DNA of 64,000 bases from Cycas panzhihuaensis (taxonomy: Eukaryota > Cycadophyta), in assembly GCA_023213395.1 (NCBI GenBank), contig CM041465.1:214217741-214281740 (forward strand). Direction: 5' to 3'. Both the position numbers and the translations under genes were made by a program. A model generated the notes under the pieces. That model had not been told where the DNA came from. It did not search any database and worked only from the letters and a program-made list of their open reading frames with translations. Of this stretch, positions 55,475 to 64,000 are shown piece after piece; position 1 is the stretch's first letter; each line of letters begins with the position of its first letter.

Positions 55475-58400
55475 TTGTAAGATGAAGGCCTTTAATGAAT
55501 GAATAACATAAAGTAGGCAATAAATACTTTTTAACAAATTTTAATATAAATCCCTTAATCAATGTAGGTAAGTAATGAGATAAAATGCATATCCTTTTAA
55601 GACAAATACTTTCCTTTAGGATGGAACTAAATCAATTAATGCTTTTATGTAAACCTTAAAAGTAAAGGGCTAAAGCAAGTCAAAGATAATTTGAAATATA
55701 TATATGATTTTTAAATCAATGCCTTAGTAAATCAATGACTAAAAATAAGATGAAAAAATATTTCCTTTTAATAATGAAATAAAATATGAGTAAATATGTA
55801 ATCAAATGTCCTTTTGAGTTGAGAATAATAAATGTTCCTTGAAGTACTTTAAAAACTTTTTAAAGTTGAAATGGAGTAAAAAAGATTCTTCAATTTCAAT
55901 TCCTTATTAAGAATAAATAACCATTAAATAAGCTCTTTTAAATCAAAGAAGAATGCATATATACTTATAAAATAATCTTAAAATGTGATTTTTGAATGAA
56001 TGCCTCACAAGGGAAAAATGACCTTAAATAGATAGTGAATAGGCCTTAAGAGTTCTTTAGAATCAAAATTATAAGCTAAAGAATAAAAATAAAAGCTTTA
56101 GAATAAGGTTAGAGTGCACTAGTTTGACATTTTTGATCCAAAGGGGGCTACTTCTCTTTAGGAGGCTGAAATGGAGTTTAATAGCTATAAAAACTCAATT
56201 GTAAGCTTCTAAAATAAGCAAAAGCTGCCAACAATTGATTAGTATCTCAATAATAAATAAATATACTGAGTTAGAGTGAAAATTTTGCTTGAAATATTTA
56301 AAAATATATCTAATTAGGACCAAATAGGAGCCTCAATTTTAAATACTTAAAGGAGCTACAAAATGTTAGATTGAAGTAAAACTTATTTTAATATGAAGAA
56401 TATTAAAAACTCTTTCTGATGGATCCAACTGTTCAAAAAGTAGGCTCCTAGAGCTCAAGATATTAACGAATATATATATGAGGACCCCTTTAAGGACTCA
56501 AAATGGAGCCATGAGGCTTAACTATTACAAAATTTAAATTATAACTCTGTAGAATGATATGAAAATAATCATATATAGATTAGAGATCCTTTAGTGTGTC
56601 TCAAGCTAAAGAAACATAGAAAAAATTAATTTATTATTGCTAAAAATAATGAACTAAGACTGATTGGTTATCTCAACTTTATTAGCTTTAAAAAATTACA
56701 AAAAGGATTCAAATTAGATAAAAAAATATACCAGCATGTAGAGAATTGAAGCAACTTTCCAACATAATAGACAGTTTGAAAAACAGAGCTCGTATACCAA
56801 AGTTATTACAAAAATGGTAAGAGGACCTCTTTATGGTTAGCAAAATATTGGATAAAAGATGTGTCACATTAACTAAGTAAATCTCAATGAAAACAATATC
56901 AAATTTAATAAATGAATAGTATACGCTATAGCTCTCTAAAAAATGAATACAATGGACAAATTTCACTAAAATCTAATATGCCAATAAGGAGATATAGTGA
57001 AAAAAGTAATAGAGTCTCTATGAGAAAAAATATAAAAGAAACTTTATAATCAAAAAGTTGATTAGCCCCTTTAACACGAAGATCAAGGTTGTATAAGCGG
57101 TCAACATGATCGAGACGAGGGTTAAAGGGCATGGACTCCAAAAAATATATAATGTAATTGAATTTTTTTTAATAAACTTTGCAACTTTAATGAAATAAAG
57201 ATCAAATTATAAGTAAAAGAGGTGGCATCTATGAGTTTTTGACATTCACAACGAAGAAGAGGACGGAAGATCGATTCAAATCAATCCAAAATGGAGATGG
57301 ATTCTAAAGAAAATAGAGGGGAGTTTATATATGGTGCCAACAATGGATATAAGGAAGAAATCTAACTGAAAAATGACTTCAAAAGAGAGATTTTTGCTCA
57401 CAGATGTGAAGAAGGGTGCACGAGACTATAGAGGTTCCCAGGTATTGAAATTATATCAAACGACAACAAAACTTCATGAAATTTTAGAGGAAGGGGCGCA
57501 ACACATAGGCAAAGGTGTTGGAATAGATAACACTACAAAAGATGCTCTAGTTTATGAGAATGAGGCTGCCAAAGTTAGGGGGTCACTATAGACTATACAA
57601 CAAAGAACCAAGCTTGATGAGGCCCTAAACTACTTTAAAACTCCTTTATCAAGCACTAGGAGTGGGTGTAGGGCTCTTACAAATGCTAGAGAAGGTGCAA
57701 CAAGCAAAAATAATATAGATTTTCCAAAAAACATGAAGAAACCTGAGAGAGATGAAGCTTTAGAGAGAAATACCTCTCAAACGTATGAAGAACGATGCCA
57801 AAAATGATTAGGAACAATGTAGATTTAATCACTAAGGGCTTACTTGATAGTGGAACCTTTGACCAATAGAAAATATTTGAAAAAGAGTTTATAAAATTAT
57901 ATAAAACAAGATCATGCTAGGATTTACCAGTGCATCCACGCAAGGGCAACTTCACGCAACTTGTACTCCTCACATGAGTAACAGATCCTAATGAAACTTG
58001 AGAGGCCTCTAGATCTCCTTGATATCTAGCCCCCTATAAATTTTCATGAAGATTTGATGCTTATATACTGTGGATCCAATGAGGGTTGAACATGTACTAA
58101 GAGGTCATACAACCTAAAAAAGTGAGTCAAACAACCTTAAGATAACTCTACATAGACCCTAAGAGGCTAGCACCTAAGTTCAATCAATGAAACAATAATT
58201 AAAATGAGAAAAAATAAGTAAATAAGAGAGGGGCAGTGGGGTTTCACTGCCCAAACTGAGCCATTGAGATTTTGGGTGAGATCTTTCTATGTAGGGGCGA
58301 CGATTTTCAGATCCGTCGAATACATTGTGAAGCTAGTTTAATGAGGATTCAAATGAGTGGTCACATAATACAGTTCCAAACAATGCAGAAGTTGCACTAA

Positions 58401-58693
58401 CCTGATAAAATCATATAACCTTGCCCAACCTTTGAAAAAATGATGTAAAATAATAGAAAACTTAATATTTCATCAATTAAATTCAGAACCCAACTATACC
58501 AAACTATTGTTGGGCTAAGTGCACTCAAATTCGCAACAAATACTTGAAAACAAACATGAGTAATAAGCTTGAATATATGAAAAAAATAATTATTTATCAA
58601 AAAATATATAAGAAAAAACTATTAAAAAACTATAGTATGAATTAAAAAATTATTGAATAAGCTTGTCATACCTAATGTTGGAGCCAAGATCTA
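55475..58693 (-). other. C leader, 3.2 kb without coding potential
   Basis: AT-rich, no domain on either strand; the 71-85-codon frames on both strands do not resemble any retroelement protein. The length is unusual for a leader and may include an unrecognised insertion. Confidence 0.45.
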
Positions 58694-58705
58694 GCTTTGA
58701 TACCA
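58694..58705 (-). promoter_or_regulatory. C primer-binding site
   Basis: On the minus strand TGGTATCAAAGC, 11 of 12 to the initiator-tRNA-Met site, two bases from the 5' LTR. Confidence 0.82.
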
Positions 58706-58707
58706 AA

Positions 58708-59035
58708 TGAAGGTTTGAATCAAGGAGACAGAGTAGAGTAATACATCAAGTAATTAATCCATTATAACATAAACATAATAATCTTTATATTCAATCCATC
58801 TTTTGAGAGTACAATATATTTCCAAATATTAGTGGTATCTAAAGATACTAGGGTTAGTCACCCTAGAAAACATAAAGTTTAAGGGAGGAGGGAAACCTCC
58901 TTAACCTCCAAAATTCAAACAACATTAAAATAATACTTAACTCAAGTTAACATTAACCTTCCTTGACTTACCTTAATATGTGTGCGCTCATATATGTAAA
59001 AGGTTGGAGGGGGGTGATGAGTATTAATCCCAACA
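58708..59035 (-). repeat. C 5' LTR
   Basis: Plus-strand TGAAGGTTTGAATC ... TTAATCCCAACA. Its palindrome reads GTATCTAAAGATAC (58835-58848), both arms changed relative to the 3' LTR and still paired. Confidence 0.75.
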
Positions 59036-60052
59036 CTTATTTTCTTTTGGATCATAGAGTTTATAGGATCTAGATGTATCATTGTATCCTATAAACATGC
59101 ACTTGGTGCTTTTATCATCTAACTTTGTTCTCTTTTATTTAGGACAAGGATAAATTCTAAATAACTAAAATCTTTACATGATGTATGCTTGGCTTATGTC
59201 CTGACCAAGTTTCCTTTAGTGTGACCCACCTAACAACCTTAGTAGTACACTTATTTTATAAATAAACTACTATATATATAGCTTTTACCTAATATTTAGA
59301 TCTGAGTTGCTTATCTTTAAGCATGCTTCTAGCCATTTCAACTATAGTTCTATTTTTTTTCTTTCCACAACTCTATTTTGTTAGGAAGTATAAGGATTAG
59401 TGAATTGCTTCCTTATACCATGGTAACTACAATATGCTTTAAATTTATTTGAAATAAAAATTTCCTTATTATCTAAGCTTAGGATAAGAATTCAAAGGCC
59501 ACTTTATTTTTTAACAAAGGTTTTAAAGCCAACAAAGCATTGAAAAGTATCTAATTTAAACTTGAGGAAATATACCTAAGTCTTTCCAGTGAAATCATTG
59601 ATGAAGGTTATGAAGTATTTTGCACCACCTAATGAAGGTGTATCCATGGGTCCACATAGGTTTCTATAGATCAATTGAAGTGGCCCTTGAGCTTGATAGT
59701 TATTGTTTAGAAAACTTTCTCTATGTTATTTCCCAAGAATACATCCTTTACAATTTTTTTTGCCTACTTCTATGGTAGGTAGTTCAATGACTATTTCTAT
59801 CCTTTTCATTAATGCCAAGCTATTGTAGTTTACATGGCCAAATCTCTTATGCTATATTTCACTATCCATATTAGATGGGGCTTTCAAGACATAATTATCT
59901 GGTAGAGGATTAACTAGTTTCAGTAATCTATCATTGGTCATTTGTCCTTTTACTATAATTACGTTATCCTTTCACTTATCTTTGATTGTACATACACTAT
60001 TATCAAAGATAACTTTGTAGTCTTCCTCTATCATCTAACCCACCAAATAAAG
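59036..60052 (-). pseudogene. Copia B integrase with gag-pre-integrase
   Basis: Minus strand from about 60050: YKVIFDNSVCTIKDK-like, GQMTNDRLLKLVNPLPDNYV LKAPSN (about 59950-59885), HKRFGHVNYNSLALMKRI (zinc His), NCKGCILGK (zinc Cys), then the core KYFITFINDFTGKT, SLDNKEIFISN (Asp block, decayed) and YTSQQNRVVERK (with the catalytic Glu retained). Towards 59040 it gives KCMFIGYNDTSRSYKLYDPKE NK, where C interrupts. Stops throughout. Confidence 0.7.
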
Positions 60053-60331
60053 TGAGAGAGGGAGCCAAAAGAGGTAAATTATTCAATAAAGGGCATTATT
60101 GATAGTAAATTTCTAGAATTACAAAGGTAGTGTTAAAGAATATCTAGGGGCCTTATGACCTAGTATATATAGATATGAGTTGGGTGGGAGCCCACTGTCC
60201 ACTATCATTCAGTGTTTCAAAACACCATTTAAAATAATATTATCCATTTGGCTATTGTCAACTAATGTCAGCTTTGCTAACCCTAATACTGGTGTAAATA
60301 TATTAATAGTTTAAATGAACATTATCTAATA
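60053..60331 (-). repeat. Copia B 5' LTR
   Basis: Aligned with 52493-52775 (AATAAAGGGCAT, GACCTAGTATATATAGAT, TTTAAAATAATATTATCCAT). Its inner end lacks the primer site. TACAT target duplication at 60332-60336. Confidence 0.7.
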
Positions 60332-60336
60332 TACAT

Positions 60337-61507
<1,171 letters not shown>

Positions 61508-61510
<3 letters not shown>

Positions 61511-61518
61511 GGAGGAGA
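61508..61518 (+). promoter_or_regulatory. H polypurine tract
   Basis: AGGGGAGGAGA, two bases before the 3' LTR start TATTAC. Confidence 0.6.
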
Positions 61519-61520
61519 CC

Positions 61521-61914
61521 TATTACATATCCATTTTCTTAATTGTAAAGCTTGATTACTAACATGTATAACTAACTAACTAGATTATTAGTGTTGGCTA
61601 TTAACTTTTGCGCATAGACTATTTAGTCTAGCTAATAGGATTATAGGTTGTTTCTTACACCAATAAGATTCTATGTAAAGTGGAAATCATTACCCATTTA
61701 AGGCCCCAAAATTGTATATGGTTTATTCTATTAAAATAATATTGAGAGATCATACTATTATATATTTTGGCACGTATTTAGTATTCAAATTTGTGTTCAT
61801 TTCTATATTTACTTTACTTATTTTTCTAACGTGAATGATCTAAATCAATGTCTTATATTCTTTGCTCTACTAATTTATTGTTGAATGAAAAATACTTGGG
61901 AAAAACACACTCCA
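61521..61914 (+). repeat. H 3' LTR
   Basis: 394 bp, uninterrupted copy of the split 5' LTR. A TTGGC(A)CGTATTTAGTA stretch at about 61768 marks where Copia A entered the other LTR. Confidence 0.75.
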
Positions 61915-63391
61915 CTTGCCATGTTACATGTTGCTTATATTAAAGATTGATAAATATAAAGGTAGATAACATCATTCATTATTAATATATATAACCCTAT
62001 TGTAAGAGTTGAATGCCACAAAAATAAAGAGAGGTTACTATCATGAGATTAACCTAGTATATATATGAAATAAATTATTCTTATACACATAAGTAACTAC
62101 TTACCATCACTACCTATGGTGATCCTCACCATTAGAGATTCGGTTAGAATAATGTCATTAGAGTTATGCCAATTAAATAATAGAGGAAATAAGAGATAGG
62201 TTAAATTATAGGTATATTAATAAAATAATAGGAGGAGTTACTGTTAATAGTTAATTAGTGGTAGGTTTAAGGCTGAGTTTTTATTATAAATATTCCACCT
62301 TACGCATTGTAAAGAAATCTTTGATTAATAAAATATTGGTTTCTATTTAAGCTAACTATACTATATCATTTTGGTGCTCTGCACCTTTATTTCTATTTTA
62401 ATTTCCATCTATATTTTCTTTCCTTATCACTCTTATTTATAAGTTTAACATTATAGTGGAGGCAACTCCACTATAAGTGGTATCGCAACTAAGGGTTTAA
62501 CTTATCAAGGAACTACATTTTTAGGAGTGTAAATAAATAAATTTTAAAAAAGTAACTTTAAATTTAAGATAGATAAGCATAGCCTATACATTTTGAGTGG
62601 TTATAATGTAGGTTTTGGAGTGAAATTATGAAAATTATAAGCCAACCATTGATCACTATCTTAGGAGATTTAAATCTACTACTTTGACTTCAAACGAACA
62701 TAACTTTAGCTATAAGTATCCAATTGACCTCAAATTACTTTTTGAATCTATGTGTATCAAAATCTACTTTATATTAGAAGTGGTTTCATATCCATTAGAT
62801 ATCAGAGAAAAATAGTATTACCATTTTAATAATATACACTATTATAGTCCTTGAAAACCATAATTATGACTAACCTTAAAAGGAATAGAATTTTTGATAA
62901 AGGCATCATAATTTAATTCTATCTAAATTATTGAAATTTTGGTTTAAGATTTATAATTTTGAGTTATATTTTATGTATTTTAGAGATATTTTATAATACA
63001 TATTAATGTTTGAAGTTGGGGTTTAGATTATACTTTGTTACATTATTTTAAGGCCATTCAATTTTTTAGTTAAAAATCCATTACTTTTGAGGGCATAGAG
63101 GTTTTTTTCTTGTTAAAGTATCCTAAAAGAAATAATATCTTACTATAATTATTCTCAACTCTTACACTTTGAGAGAAAGGGCCTTGGTGATTGGTTTTCC
63201 ATATTTAAACAAGTCTTTAAATAATATTACTTTAAGAATGAATATAAAAGAATTATATTTACTTTGTTATACTTGGAGGAAGATCTTCTAAGAAATATTT
63301 AAAAATAATGGGACTTGTAACCAAAACCTAATTAAGCATCTTTCAAGATGGAGCTTTAAAAGGATCTGGGAGTATAAGAAGAAGAAGTTTG
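61915..63391 (+). other. Unassigned LTR end, primer-like site and leader
   Basis: A TATA- and polyA-signal-like stretch (62281-62340) is followed by TCCACTATAAG then TGGTATCGCAAC (62478-62489, 9 of 12 to the initiator-tRNA-Met site). This suggests an LTR ending near 62475. The LTR start could not be set. The following 900 bp are AT-rich, leader-like, with weak hints of a gag near 63190-63390 but no solid domain. Confidence 0.35.
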
Positions 63392-63810
63392 TATTGGAAA
63401 AATAATGCATGGAGAACAGGGTAGAACATATACAAAAATCACATAGATCAATATTGCATCATAGCATCATAGCTTCAACATAAATGTACTTTATATTCAA
63501 TCCATATTGTAGTGAAGAGAGTTACAAATTTCCTAATAAAGGCAGTGTCTAAAGACACAAGGGTTGCACACCCCTCAATATTTATAATTTTGGGGGAGGA
63601 GGGAAACTCCTCAACCCCTGAAATTTAAATTAACAATAAAATAATGCTAACTTAACTCAAATAAAACTAACTCAAATTAACTTAAATCAAATCAAATCTT
63701 ATCTTAACTTACTTATACATGTTGAGAATCAACATGTGTAAAATGAAGTTGATGAGGTATACAATCCTAGTTAAAAGGTAGGAGTGGAGTGATGATGATT
63801 AACTCTAACA
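63392..63810 (-). repeat. 3' LTR of a gag-only element at the right edge
   Basis: Aligns on the minus strand with the F LTR (4129-4582): TGTTAGAGTTAAT start, GGGGTTGAGGAGTTTCCCTC, GTGTCTTTAGACAC (63545-63558). 419 bp. The terminal CA has become TA. Confidence 0.7.
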
Positions 63811-64000
63811 TTCTTCCCCTTAATGGTCATCACGAACACTTGTATCTTCTCCTTGAACTTATGGAACTTGTATTTGAAAAAAAATTTAAAATTTAGATCT
63901 TTAACTTGACATTTATCAACTTTTCTCATCCTTATAGCCATATATGTCTCTTTACCATGGAATGATGTAAAAAAACTATAAGTAAATGATGCTTGATTTG
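63811..64000 (-). pseudogene. Gag C-terminus of the right-edge element (cut by window end)
   Basis: On the minus strand the 3' end of gag reads KYKFHKFKEKIQVFVMTIKG K, close to the F gag end, preceded by a block matching F 3960-4030 (SFTYSF..SFHGKET). It ends in the polypurine tract AAGGGGAAGAA. The rest lies beyond the window. Confidence 0.6.

Larger units (their letters stand above)
54484..59035 (-). mobile_element. C: gag-only LTR element inside Copia B
   Basis: LTRs of 327 and 328 bp (54484-54810 and 58708-59035), primer site beside the right LTR, polypurine tract beside the left one, so minus orientation. Flanks CTTCG and CTTAT fit a 5-bp duplication with two changes. Removing C restores the Copia B reading ENK|IIMNRDVIF. 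Of 3.9 kb inside, only the last 0.66 kb (gag) is coding; protease, integrase and RT are absent. This matches the class of non-autonomous gag-carrying terminal-repeat elements. Related to F and to the right-edge copy. Confidence 0.75.
52493..60331 (-). mobile_element. Copia B: decayed Ty1/Copia element in the H integrase
   Basis: LTRs at 52493-52775 and 60053-60331 with 5-bp duplication TACAT (52488-52492 and 60332-60336). Removing the element and one TACAT restores the H integrase frame (LIIST|FVIEYDICQ). On the minus strand the order is 5' LTR, gag-pre-integrase, integrase, [C insertion], RT, RNase H, 3' LTR. Gag and protease are missing: the 5' LTR abuts the gag-pre-integrase segment, and no primer site is left, so an internal deletion occurred. 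It contains C at 54484-59035. Confidence 0.75.

Noticed and set aside
57373-57591. 72-codon plus-strand frame in element C
   Set aside because: Opposite strand to the element, no recognisable family, AT-rich chance frame.

Overview
The window is plant nuclear DNA, almost entirely layered retrotransposons. Plant-type Ty1/Copia, Ty3/Gypsy and L1 families are all present, three of the LTR elements carry primer sites matching initiator-tRNA-Met, and one armadillo-repeat exon of land-plant type lies near the left end. The depth of nesting, the long LTRs and the heavy decay suggest a seed plant with a very large genome. A gymnosperm is my guess, but the sequence does not prove it. I recognise no complete host gene, rRNA, tRNA gene or CRISPR array.

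Left edge (1-4582): AT-rich DNA with one armadillo-repeat exon on the minus strand, then the 3' half of a gag-only Copia-like element (F). Left block (about 4583-32459): a nest of long-LTR Ty3 elements that look Tat-like. A fragmentary LTR (E3) is split by element E1 (4798-30358, LTRs about 2.95 kb), and E1 is split by the related, GC-rich element E2 (11565-22610, LTRs about 2.5 kb). Both E1 and E2 keep gag and protease and carry a second, plant-Tat-type RNase H close to the 3' LTR, but most of RT and integrase is gone. E1 also carries an antisense gene related to the plant mobile domain (PMD) family. E2 lacks it.

Right block (33198-61914): one old Ty3/Gypsy element (H) with about 394-bp LTRs, loaded with insertions. 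Copia A (33455-41245) sits in its 5' LTR, a full-length L1-type LINE (about 42560-48711) in its leader, and Copia B (52493-60331) in its integrase. Copia B itself contains the gag-only element C (54484-59035). For A, B and C the host sequence rejoins when the insertion and one target duplication are removed; for B and C it rejoins in frame. Right edge (61915-64000): an unassigned LTR end with a primer-like site, then another gag-only element in minus orientation, cut by the window end.

Functionally this is a graveyard. Copia A is the youngest-looking element (LTRs about 97% identical by eye, 366-codon RT frame open), yet its protease and integrase carry inactivating changes. The most interesting points are the E1 antisense PMD cargo set head-to-head with the extra RNase H frame, the in-frame RT-integrase fusion in E2, and the gag-only family (F, C and the right-edge copy) whose gag runs to the polypurine tract and whose LTRs hold a covarying palindrome. 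All comparisons were done by eye.
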